Shown one piece after another: positions 28,037 through 35,110 of a stretch of 64,000 nt of DNA. A model generated the notes under the pieces. It did not search any database. It saw only the letters and a program-made list of their open reading frames with translations, and was not told the DNA's origin. The position numbers and the translations under genes were made by a program. This stretch comes from Metallibacterium scheffleri. Its GTDB lineage: Bacteria > Pseudomonadota > Gammaproteobacteria > Xanthomonadales > Rhodanobacteraceae. The stretch spans positions 943,501 to 1,007,500 of the forward strand of contig NZ_LDOS01000001.1 of assembly GCF_002077135.1 (NCBI RefSeq), written 5' to 3'. The stretch's first letter is position 1; each line of letters opens with the position of its first letter.

Positions 28037-29035
28037 ATGAAGCTTGCATCCCTCAAACAAGGCGGCCGCGACGGTACGCTGATCGTGGTTGCGCGCGACT
28101 TGTCGTGCGCGCTGCGTGCCGATGGCATCGCGCCGACCCTGCAAGCGGCGCTGGACGACTGGCAGCGCATCGCGCCGCGCCTCAACGCGCTGGCCGAATC
28201 ATTGCAGGCCGGCAGCGCCGCATGCAGCTTTGCGCTGGATTTCACCGCATTGGCCGCGCCGCTGCCGCGTGCGTATGAGTTTGTCGACGGCAGCGCCTAC
28301 CTGCCGCACGTCGAGCGCGTGCGCAAGGCGCGCGGCGCCGAGGTGCCGGCCAGCTTCTACACCGATCCGCTGATGTACCAGGCCACCAGTGCCGGCTTTT
28401 ACGGCCCGCGCGATCCGGTGCTGGCGGCCAGCGAGGACTGGGGCATCGACATGGAAGCCGAGGTGATCGTGGTCACCGACGACGTGCCGATGGGGGTGAC
28501 GCAGGCGCAGGCGTCCGCGCACATCCAGCTGGTTGGTCTGGTCAACGATGTCAGCCTGCGCAATCTGATTCCGTCCGAGCTGGCCAAGGGCTTCGGCTTT
28601 CTGCAATCCAAGCCGCGCTCGGCGCTGTCGCCGGTGCTGGTCACGCCCGATGAACTGGGCGCGGCATGGCATGGCGACAAACTGCACCTGCCGATGCGCA
28701 CCTGGATCAACGGCCAGTGGTTCGGTGCCGCCGAGTGCGGTGAGGACATGCAATTCAGTTTTGCCCAGCTGATCGCGCACGCAGCGAAAACGCGCCCGCT
28801 GGCGGCCGGAACGATCATCGGCTCGGGCACCATCGCCAACCATGACACCGCGCGCGGTGCCTCCTGCCTGGCCGAGCAGCGCACGGTGGAAACCCTGCGC
28901 GATGGCCGGCCATCGACGCCGTTCCTGAAATTCGACGACAGCGTTCGCATCGAGATCACGGACGCGCAGGGGCACAGCCTGTTCGGCGCCATCGAGCAGC
29001 GCATCGCACGCGCGCCGGTGTCGCCATGCTGCTGA
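28037..29035 (+). CDS. fahA: Fumarylacetoacetase (FAA hydrolase family)
   Basis: 332 residues. It cleaves fumarylacetoacetate to fumarate and acetoacetate, the last step of tyrosine catabolism. FAH-fold motifs are AYEFVDGSAYLPHVERVRKARG, DWGIDMEAEVIVVTDDVPMG with acidic metal ligands, and TIIGSGTIANHD. This shorter bacterial class is commonly partnered with hmgA in xanthomonads. It ends the operon. After the pathway's isomerisation step, which is not encoded here, it would complete tyrosine use as a carbon source. Confidence 0.94.
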   Translation: MKLASLKQGGRDGTLIVVARDLSCALRADGIAPTLQAALDDWQRIAPRLNALAESLQAGSAACSFALDFTALAAPLPRAYEFVDGSAYLPHVERVRKARGAEVPASFYTDPLMYQATSAGFYGPRDPVLAASEDWGIDMEAEVIVVTDDVPMGVTQAQASAHIQLVGLVNDVSLRNLIPSELAKGFGFLQSKPRSALSPVLVTPDELGAAWHGDKLHLPMRTWINGQWFGAAECGEDMQFSFAQLIAHAAKTRPLAAGTIIGSGTIANHDTARGASCLAEQRTVETLRDGRPSTPFLKFDDSVRIEITDAQGHSLFGAIEQRIARAPVSPCC

Positions 29036-29101
29036 TCGCAAGCATCTGCATCTGGCGGACCGCGCCATTGCGGCGCAGCCCGCCGTCCGCACAGCGATGC
29101 A

Positions 29102-29632
29102 TCAAACCGCGATACCCGGCGGCTGCGTCTGCGGCGCGCGCGACGCCGGCGGCGCAGTGTGCGGCGCCGGCACGATGATCACTGCCGTTGGCAGCAGCGG
29201 GCTGAACAGCGGCATCGGTCCGATGGCCTGCCCGTAGGCAACCGGAATCAGTCCGCGCGGCATCAGCAGCAAGGGCTGCAGCTGACGCGCCGACAGCATC
29301 TGCAGCGGCATCAGCATCTGCCGGTTCATGCTGGTTTCGATGGCCTGCATCTGCGCCATCTGCGCCTGCATGGCGCGCATCTGCTGCAAGGCCCAGGTGG
29401 GCATCGCCGCGTCGCCGTTGCTGCGTTCGATCACGATGCTGTCATTGCCCTGCGGACTGCGCCAGCTCCAGGTGTGCACCTGCACCGGGCCTGCGGCCGT
29501 GTGTTCAACCCGCACGGTTTCATGCATGGGCAGGCTTCTGCCATCGAAATGCACCAGCAGCGGCTGCGCGGCCAGCGCGATGGCGGGGATGCACGCGCCC
29601 GCCGCCAGCAACCAGAAATGAGTCTTGCGCAT
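29102..29632 (-). CDS. Secreted Met/Gln-rich protein of unknown function
   Basis: 176 residues. I do not recognise a family. ATG 29632 is favoured by a GAGGAGG Shine-Dalgarno (29637-29643) and gives a clear signal peptide (MRKTHFWLLAAGACIPAIALAAQ). The mature part starts with a beta-rich section (VRVEHTAAGPVQVHTWSW). Then comes a segment with nine Met in about 41 residues (MRAMQAQMAQMQ and on), and a Pro/Ala-rich end. Met-rich periplasmic segments sometimes bind copper, but nothing else here supports that. It is divergent from hemN and shares a control region carrying an FNR-like box and a 12-bp palindrome. Confidence 0.7.
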   Translation of the reverse strand: MRKTHFWLLAAGACIPAIALAAQPLLVHFDGRSLPMHETVRVEHTAAGPVQVHTWSWRSPQGNDSIVIERSNGDAAMPTWALQQMRAMQAQMAQMQAIETSMNRQMLMPLQMLSARQLQPLLLMPRGLIPVAYGQAIGPMPLFSPLLPTAVIIVPAPHTAPPASRAPQTQPPGIAV

Positions 29633-29721
29633 GGGAACCTCCTCGGTGGACATGGGCATGACGCCCGGATTGGCCGGTGGGACCCTGGCGGAGAGGAATT
29701 TGTTCCATACCATGCCGCCGC

Positions 29722-29733
29722 GATTCATGAATC
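29722..29733. promoter_or_regulatory. Perfect 12-bp palindrome between divergent genes
   Basis: GATTCATGAATC is a perfect palindrome about 90 bp upstream of the secreted-protein start and 77 bp upstream of hemN. It could be an operator. No factor is known for it. Confidence 0.3.
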
Positions 29734-29761
29734 AGTGAAGTTGTGTCGGCATTCCGCGAAT

Positions 29762-29775
29762 CTGATCCAGATCAA
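29762..29775 (+). promoter_or_regulatory. FNR/ANR box upstream of hemN
   Basis: CTGATCCAGATCAA matches the FNR/ANR consensus TTGAT-N4-ATCAA at all but the first base. It is centred about 41 bp before the hemN ATG. FNR-family control is well known for hemN because the enzyme replaces HemF when oxygen is low. Confidence 0.7.
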
Positions 29776-29809
29776 GACCTGCGCGCGGCGGCCGCGGCAG
29801 ACTGCGGCC

Positions 29810-31210
29810 ATGACCCTGCATGCACCCCAGGCACCGTGCTTCGACGCCGAGCTGATCCGGCGCTACGACGTGGTCGGACCGCGCTACACCAGCTACCCGA
29901 CCGCGCCGCAGTTCCACGCCGATTTCGGCGAGGCCGCGCTGCGCGCCGAGGCGCACGCCAGCAACGACGACCCGATCCCGCGCGATCTGTCGGTATACGT
30001 GCACGTGCCGTTCTGCCTGAGCCCGTGCTTCTACTGCGGCTGCACGCGCCTGATCACGCGCGATCACGCCAAGGGCGAGCAGTACCTGCAGCACCTGTAT
30101 GCCGAGATCGAGCGTACCGCGCCCTTGTTCGACCGCGACCGCAGCGTGGTGCAACTGCACTTCGGCGGCGGCACGCCCAATTTTCTCGATGCGCGGCAGA
30201 TGCAGGACCTGCTGCAGGTCCTGGGCCGGCACTTCAACCTCAGCCAGGCCGCCAGCCGCGAGTTCGGCATCGAGCTGGACCCGCGCAGCGCCGACCCGGA
30301 TTACGTGCGCGCACTGGCGGCGCTGGGTTTCAACCGGCTCTCGGTGGGCATCCAGGACTTCGACCCGGCGGTGCAGGCCGCGGTCAACCGCGTGCAGAGC
30401 GTGCAGGACACCGCCGCGTTGCTGCAGGCCGCGCGTGCGGCCGGCTTCCGCTCGACCAGCGTGGACCTGATCTACGGCCTGCCGCTGCAGACGCCGGCGC
30501 GTTTCGCGCACACGCTGGAGCAGGTCATCGCGCTGGCGCCGGACCGCATCGCCGCCTACAGCTACGCGCACCTGCCGCAGCTGTTCAAGGCGCAGCGCCG
30601 GATCGACGCCAGCCAGTTGCCTGATGCCGCGAGCAAGCTGGCGCTGCTGGGCCTGACCGTGGACCGGCTCACCGCGGCCGGCTATGTGTACATCGGCATG
30701 GACCACTTCGCGCGGCCGCTGGACGAGCTGGCACGGGCGCAGCGCGCGGGCACGCTGCAGCGCAATTTCCAGGGTTACTCGACGCACGCCGAGTGCGACA
30801 TCATCGGTCTGGGCATGAGCTCGATCAGCCGCGTGGGCAATGCCTATTACCAGAACGCCAAGGACCTCCCGGGCTATTACGCGGCGCTGGAGGCCGGGCG
30901 CCTGCCGGTGGCGCGCGGGCTGGTGCTGAGCGCGGACGACCGCCTGCGGCGCGAGCTGATCAACGCGCTGATGTGCCAGGGCGAGATCGACATCGACGCC
31001 TTTGGCGCGCGCCACGGCATCGACTTCCGGAGCTACTTCGCCGACGCGCTGGACGCGCTGCGGGCGTTCGCGGACGACGGCCTGGTGCAGTGGCAGGGCG
31101 CGCGCCTGCGCATCAGCGCGCGCGGCCGCCTGCTGACGCGCCAGGTGGCGATGCGCTTCGATGCCTACCTCGGCACCGCGCAGAACGCGCGCTACTCGCG
31201 CGCCATCTGA
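29810..31210 (+). CDS. hemN: Oxygen-independent coproporphyrinogen III oxidase
   Basis: 466 residues, a radical-SAM enzyme that decarboxylates coproporphyrinogen III in haem synthesis without oxygen. VYVHVPFCLSPCFYCGC holds the C-x3-C-x2-C cluster plus the extra Cys typical of true HemN. VQLHFGGGTPNFL, RLSVGIQDFDPAVQAAVNR and the HemN C-terminal domain (GYSTHAECDIIGLGMSSIS) confirm it. ATG 29810 (MTLHAPQAPCF) was chosen; longer frames read through the control region. An FNR/ANR box lies just upstream. Confidence 0.97.
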   Translation: MTLHAPQAPCFDAELIRRYDVVGPRYTSYPTAPQFHADFGEAALRAEAHASNDDPIPRDLSVYVHVPFCLSPCFYCGCTRLITRDHAKGEQYLQHLYAEIERTAPLFDRDRSVVQLHFGGGTPNFLDARQMQDLLQVLGRHFNLSQAASREFGIELDPRSADPDYVRALAALGFNRLSVGIQDFDPAVQAAVNRVQSVQDTAALLQAARAAGFRSTSVDLIYGLPLQTPARFAHTLEQVIALAPDRIAAYSYAHLPQLFKAQRRIDASQLPDAASKLALLGLTVDRLTAAGYVYIGMDHFARPLDELARAQRAGTLQRNFQGYSTHAECDIIGLGMSSISRVGNAYYQNAKDLPGYYAALEAGRLPVARGLVLSADDRLRRELINALMCQGEIDIDAFGARHGIDFRSYFADALDALRAFADDGLVQWQGARLRISARGRLLTRQVAMRFDAYLGTAQNARYSRAI

Positions 31211-31505
31211 TGATCAGTTTGCAAAACCGGGTGTCCTGCCGCAGTTTGCAAACCAACGGGCGCGGCAGAGACACGCCACTTTCGTCGCAGCAAGCACGTG
31301 CGTGCTCGTCGCGGCGGCACGTTGACAGCTACGCATCCTGCTCCGCTGTCAAAGCCCTGCCTGCACCATCCATGGCGCCGGTGGGCATGGCGCGCGCCTG
31401 CAGGATCTTCCCGCAGCGTCGCAGATTCGAGTGGACCCGGCACGGCATCACCGGGTCTGATGAGACCCTGCCACTCATTCCGTTGTGCCTTGACGAATCA
31501 CCACC
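31211..31505. other. Non-coding gap with direct and inverted repeats
   Basis: I see no gene in these 295 bp. CAGTTTGCAAA occurs twice (31215-31225, 31242-31252). TTGACAGC-N15-GCTGTCAA (31322-31352) is a perfect 8-bp inverted repeat. AGCACG/CGTGCT (31293-31306) and GACCCGG/CCGGGTC (31434-31457) could form hairpins. The last is nested inside GAGTGG/CCACTC (31429-31476), just before the SDR start. These may be operators or a leader structure for the SDR gene. Confidence 0.5.
31236..31250 (+). repeat. 15-bp direct repeat, copy 1 (left of SDR-HiPIP segment)
   Basis: CTGCCGCAGTTTGCA occurs here and again at 32868-32882 in the same orientation. Similarity continues for some 30 bases to the right with mismatches (shared CGGG, CGGC, GAG and CGCCAC words in the same order). 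The two copies flank the SDR and HiPIP genes. Confidence 0.55.
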
Positions 31506-32303
31506 ATGACCCAACGCACCAAGCTGAAAATCGATTATCAGGGCTTGCTCGGATACAAACCGCGCGCGGATCTGCTTGCCGGACGCGTGATCCTGGTCAC
31601 GGGTGCAGCCGATGGCATTGGTCGCGCCGTCGCGCTGGCTTATGCCGCGCACGGGGCCCGGCTGATCCTTCTTGACTGGAATCGCAAGGCGCTGGATCAC
31701 GTGCATGATGAAATCGGCAACCTCGGATTTGCCGAGCCGGTTCTGTGCCCGATCGATTTTTCCGGTGTGACCATCGATGGCCTGCGCGATGTCGTGCGGC
31801 TTGTCGAGGAGCGTTTTGGTGCATTGGATGGCCTGCTCAACAACGCATCCTGGATTGGTGCGCTGAGCCCCTTCGAGCACTACGCACCGAAGACCTGGCT
31901 CAAGGTCATGAACATCAACCTCGCCGCGCCGTTTTTTCTTACCCAATGGTGCATGCCGGTGTTGCGCAAGGCGGCCGATCCGGTCATCGGCTTTTCACTG
32001 CACGCAACGAGTCGCGCCTACTGGGGTGGATTCGCCATGGCCAAGGCGGGTCAGGAAGCGCTGCTGCATGTTCTGGCCGAGGAATATCACCAGCAAAGTT
32101 CGCAACCCGTGCGCATGTTTGGCATTGACACCGGCCCGGTAATGACCGCGGGACGTCGACAGCACTACCCCGGCGAAGCCCAGGGGACGCACCCCGCGCC
32201 CGAAAGCGTGACCGGCCCGTATCTGTACGCCATGGGCCCGGACGCGGCCGGACAGAGCCCGCTCGTGTTGCGCCAGGGACTGACCAGTTCAGGCGCCACA
32301 TAA
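31506..32303 (+). CDS. Short-chain dehydrogenase/reductase, YciK-like, altered active site
   Basis: 265 residues with a Rossmann fold: VTGAADGIGRA (NAD(P) loop), LLNNASWIG and a YciK-like C terminus (PLYLYAMGPDAAGQ-type region). The nearest recognisable group is the YciK family. In that family the catalytic pair reads Y-x3-K inside WGAYAxSK. Here it reads WGGF176AMAK180, so the tyrosine is phenylalanine, and the loop before it is about two residues shorter, so the catalytic Ser is also doubtful. The protein may bind cofactor without normal redox activity. It stands alone between hemN and a terminator hairpin. Confidence 0.82.
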   Translation: MTQRTKLKIDYQGLLGYKPRADLLAGRVILVTGAADGIGRAVALAYAAHGARLILLDWNRKALDHVHDEIGNLGFAEPVLCPIDFSGVTIDGLRDVVRLVEERFGALDGLLNNASWIGALSPFEHYAPKTWLKVMNINLAAPFFLTQWCMPVLRKAADPVIGFSLHATSRAYWGGFAMAKAGQEALLHVLAEEYHQQSSQPVRMFGIDTGPVMTAGRRQHYPGEAQGTHPAPESVTGPYLYAMGPDAAGQSPLVLRQGLTSSGAT

Positions 32304-32304
32304 T

Positions 32305-32332
32305 GCGAAAGCCGACTTGCGCCGGCTTTCGT
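32305..32332. terminator. Hairpin between convergent SDR and HiPIP genes
   Basis: CGAAAGCCG/CGGCTTTCG pair as a 9-bp stem around a short loop immediately after the SDR stop. A long T run is missing on either side, but AT-rich sequence follows. It may end transcription from both directions. Confidence 0.55.
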
Positions 32333-32363
32333 GATTGAGGAACGGGCGTATTATTTCCGTAAT

Positions 32364-32705
32364 TTATTTCTTCATTTTGTGGGCTGAACACCACCCTTTG
32401 ACGTGCACGTCATTGCCCGGAAACAACTGGCATGGCCCCCATTGCTCGGCTGCGGTGCCCTGATAAAACGCGCAGTCGCCGCAGTACTGGTTGATCTTGT
32501 GGTTGGGGAATTTGGCCTGATCGGCCTGTGCCGTATTGTCGACATAACCAAGTGCCTGCGCTTGCGGAGCGCTCGGGCTGAGATGCGGCAAACCCGCTGC
32601 CGCAGCGCGCTTGGGCATGGCAGCAAACACCACGGCCGCGGCCGCGGTGCCTGCAGCGATCTTCAGGAAATGGCGACGCGATTCATCATTTTCATGTTGC
32701 GACAT
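32364..32705 (-). CDS. High-potential iron-sulfur protein (HiPIP), Tat-exported
   Basis: 113 residues. The N terminus SRRHFLKIAAG is a near-ideal Tat signal, as expected for a cofactor protein folded before export, followed by an Ala-rich h-region. The mature domain has four Cys in HiPIP spacing (C75, C78, C92, C106) that would hold a 4Fe-4S cluster at high potential. HiPIPs carry electrons in the periplasm, for example to terminal oxidases. ATG 32705 follows a GGAGG Shine-Dalgarno; the TTG two codons earlier is less likely. A perfect FNR/ANR-type box lies about 80 bp upstream. Confidence 0.93.
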   Translation of the reverse strand: MSQHENDESRRHFLKIAAGTAAAAVVFAAMPKRAAAAGLPHLSPSAPQAQALGYVDNTAQADQAKFPNHKINQYCGDCAFYQGTAAEQWGPCQLFPGNDVHVKGWCSAHKMKK

Positions 32706-32781
32706 TGACAACCTCCATCGATGGCGATTATTGCCGGTTGGACACAGCGACTACACTACGCCCGATCCCGTTACGAACGTC

Positions 32782-32795
32782 TTGATCCGGATCAA
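32782..32795 (-). promoter_or_regulatory. Perfect FNR/ANR box upstream of the HiPIP gene
   Basis: TTGATCCGGATCAA is an exact TTGAT-N4-ATCAA palindrome centred about 83 bp before the HiPIP start. It is the second such box within about 3 kb (the first precedes hemN) and suggests oxygen-responsive control of this electron carrier. Confidence 0.7.
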
Positions 32796-32867
32796 GCCAG
32801 GATCTCCATTTTGCACATATTCAGCGATTTGCCGGCACGCAGGTCGACGTTCGCAACCAGGCTGATT

Positions 32868-32882
32868 CTGCCGCAGTTTGCA
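32868..32882 (+). repeat. 15-bp direct repeat, copy 2 (right of SDR-HiPIP segment)
   Basis: The same CTGCCGCAGTTTGCA as at 31236-31250, in the same orientation, with partial similarity continuing to about 32915. It lies between the HiPIP promoter region and the carbonic anhydrase gene, in sequence with no recognisable gene. Confidence 0.55.
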
Positions 32883-33005
32883 TGAAGCGGGTACGGCGGA
32901 GTGGCGCCACCCTGGTCACGCCAAAACCGGGCGGTTTCGTCGCGCCGGTGCCTGCATGTGGCGAAGCCGTGCGCAGTCCGCGTATGGATCGACTGGGCGC
33001 TCGCG

Positions 33006-33542
33006 TCAACTGGTGGCGAGGTAACGATCCTTCAACTGCACGTAGTGTTGCGCCGAGTAGGCCAGTTGCTCCAGTTCGCGCGCCGCAAGCTTGCGTGCAA
33101 ACCGCGCGGGGTTGCCCAGCCACAGCTCGCCCGCGCCGATGCGCTTGCCCGGCGCCACCAGCGCGCCGGCTCCGACCATCGCACCGCGCCCGACCACGGC
33201 GCCATCGAGCACGGTGGCGTGCATGCCGATCAGGCACAGATCCTCGATGGTGCAGGCGTGCAGGATCGCGCCATGGCCGACGGTAACATCGCTGCCGATG
33301 ATCAGCGGCGCGCCGCCCGGCGTGTACGGGCCATCGTGGGTCACGTGCAGCACCGCGCCGTCCTGGATATTGCTGCGCGCGCCGATGCGGATGTAGTTGA
33401 CATCGCCGCGCGCCACCGCGGCCGGCCAGAACGACACGTCCTCGCCCAGCTCCACATCGCCGATCACGCAGGCGCCCGCATCGATGTAGCAGCGCGCACC
33501 GAGACGCGGAGCGGTACCGGCAAACGGACGCAAATTGGTCAT
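33006..33542 (-). CDS. Gamma carbonic anhydrase family protein (YrdA-like)
   Basis: 178 residues built of left-handed beta-helix hexapeptide repeats (ARGDVNYIRIGARSNIQDGAVLH, VTVGHGAILHACTIEDL and others). The three zinc-binding His positions of the gamma class can be seen (one in VLHVTHDG, two in GHGAILHACTI). Bacterial YrdA/PaaY relatives bind zinc and some hydrate CO2, but many show little activity, so the role is uncertain. ATG 33542 (MTNLRPF) matches the family start. It is divergent from the aldehyde dehydrogenase gene. Confidence 0.92.
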   Translation of the reverse strand: MTNLRPFAGTAPRLGARCYIDAGACVIGDVELGEDVSFWPAAVARGDVNYIRIGARSNIQDGAVLHVTHDGPYTPGGAPLIIGSDVTVGHGAILHACTIEDLCLIGMHATVLDGAVVGRGAMVGAGALVAPGKRIGAGELWLGNPARFARKLAARELEQLAYSAQHYVQLKDRYLATS

Positions 33543-33622
33543 CACGACACCACCACTCCAGGCCGCGCAGCGTGCGCGAGGCGCGTATTCTGGCGCATCG
33601 GCCACGATCCGCGGAGCCACCG

Positions 33623-35035
33623 ATGGATGACCACATTTCCGAATCCGGGCTGCGCACGCTGCTGCATGCGCAGCGCATGACCTGGGCGCGCCAGGTGCCT
33701 GATCACATGCAGCGCATGGATGATCTGGCGCGGCTGCGCGTGGCATTCCAGGCGCGATTCGCGCGGCTGGCACAGGCGATGAGCGACGACTTCGGCCAGC
33801 GCTCGCGCCACGAGAGCCAGTTGTCCGACCAGATGACCGTGCTGCACGACATCGATCACGCGCGCCGGCACCTGAAGCGCTGGATGCGGCCGCACCGGCA
33901 TTGGGCCGACATCGCGTTTTTCCCCGCGCATATCGAAGTGCACCCGCGCCCACTGGGCGTGATCGGCGTGATCGCGCCATGGAATTACCCGGTGAGCCTG
34001 GCGCTGATGCCGCTGGTCGAGGCGCTGGCCGCGGGCAATCACGTGATGCTCAAGCCATCCGAGCTGACCCCGCGCACCAGCGCCGCGCTGGCCGAGCTGG
34101 TCGCCGCGGTGTTTCCGCCCGAGCGCGTGGTCGTGGTGCAAGGCGACGCCGCTGTCGGCGCGATGTTCGCAGCGTTGCCGTTCGATCATCTGGTGTTCAC
34201 CGGGTCCACTGCGGTCGGGCGCAAAGTGGCGCTGGCCGCCGCCGCCAATCTCACCCCGGTGACGCTGGAGCTGGGCGGCAAGTCGCCTGCCTTGATTGCG
34301 CCTGGCTACGCGCTGGCCCTCGCCGCCGCGCGCATCGCGCAGGGCAAGCTGCTTAACGCCGGACAAACCTGCGTGGCGACCGACTACGTGTTGCTGCCGC
34401 GTGGCCGTGTGCCGGACTTCGTGCAGGCGCTGCGCGCGTACGTGCAAAAGCATTATCCGGTACTGCGCAGCACGCCGGACTTCAGCAGTATCGTCAGCGC
34501 GCGCCACTACACGCGGCTGCACGCGCTGGTCGATGACGCGCGCGCGCAGGGTGCCGAGGTGATCACCCTGCCGGATACCACGGCGCACGATGCGGCGCGG
34601 CGCATCTTTGCGCCCACCCTGCTGCTGCGGGCCGACGCCTCGATGCGCGTCATGCAGGAGGAAATCTTCGGCCCGATCCTGCCCGTGCTTGAATACGACA
34701 GCCTTGAGGAAGCCATCGCCACGATCAACAGCCAGCCGCGTCCGCTCGCGCTGTATGTGTTCGACGACGATGCGCGTCGTGCCGCGCGCGTGATCGCTGC
34801 GATTCCGGCCGGCACGGCGGGCATCAACGACACCGTGGTGCAGTTCGCGCAGACGCGGCTGCCGTTCGGCGGCATCGGCGCCTCGGGCATGGGCCATCTG
34901 CACGGCCACGCCGGATTTCTCAACTTCAGCAAGCAACTGCCGGTATTTCGCCAGTCACGCTGGTCGGGTCTCGGCCTGTTGCGCCCGCCCTACGGCAAGC
35001 TGGCCGAGCGCATGCTGCGCTGGCTGGCGCGCTGA
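33623..35035 (+). CDS. Coniferyl-aldehyde-type aldehyde dehydrogenase
   Basis: 470 residues, an NAD(P)-dependent aldehyde dehydrogenase of the short class that includes coniferyl aldehyde dehydrogenase (CalB) and fatty aldehyde dehydrogenases. Motifs: GVIAPWNYPVSLALMPL, LKPSELTPRTS, FTGSTAVGRKV, LELGGKSPALI with the catalytic Glu, GQTCVATDYV with the nucleophilic Cys, and EEIFGPILPV. A C-terminal hydrophobic tail as in membrane-anchored FALDHs is not evident. ATG 33623 (MDDHISESGL) replaces an upstream GTG that would add 17 unlikely residues. The substrate is inferred only at family level. Confidence 0.9.
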   Translation: MDDHISESGLRTLLHAQRMTWARQVPDHMQRMDDLARLRVAFQARFARLAQAMSDDFGQRSRHESQLSDQMTVLHDIDHARRHLKRWMRPHRHWADIAFFPAHIEVHPRPLGVIGVIAPWNYPVSLALMPLVEALAAGNHVMLKPSELTPRTSAALAELVAAVFPPERVVVVQGDAAVGAMFAALPFDHLVFTGSTAVGRKVALAAAANLTPVTLELGGKSPALIAPGYALALAAARIAQGKLLNAGQTCVATDYVLLPRGRVPDFVQALRAYVQKHYPVLRSTPDFSSIVSARHYTRLHALVDDARAQGAEVITLPDTTAHDAARRIFAPTLLLRADASMRVMQEEIFGPILPVLEYDSLEEAIATINSQPRPLALYVFDDDARRAARVIAAIPAGTAGINDTVVQFAQTRLPFGGIGASGMGHLHGHAGFLNFSKQLPVFRQSRWSGLGLLRPPYGKLAERMLRWLAR

Positions 35036-35110
35036 GTCGCATGGCGAAACCTGGGAGTCGGCCGCGGAAGACGCCGCAGGCCTGGTTATTCCGGGCCATG
35101 TTGTTCCGCG

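Noticed and set aside
31456..31465. CTGATGAG, like the core of a hammerhead ribozyme
   Set aside because: The needed GAAA after stem II and the third stem are missing; the surrounding pairs form a simple nested hairpin instead.
35060..35082. GC-rich hairpin between the aldehyde dehydrogenase and patatin genes as a terminator
   Set aside because: The stem has a bulge and no T run on either strand; it may be chance in GC-rich DNA.
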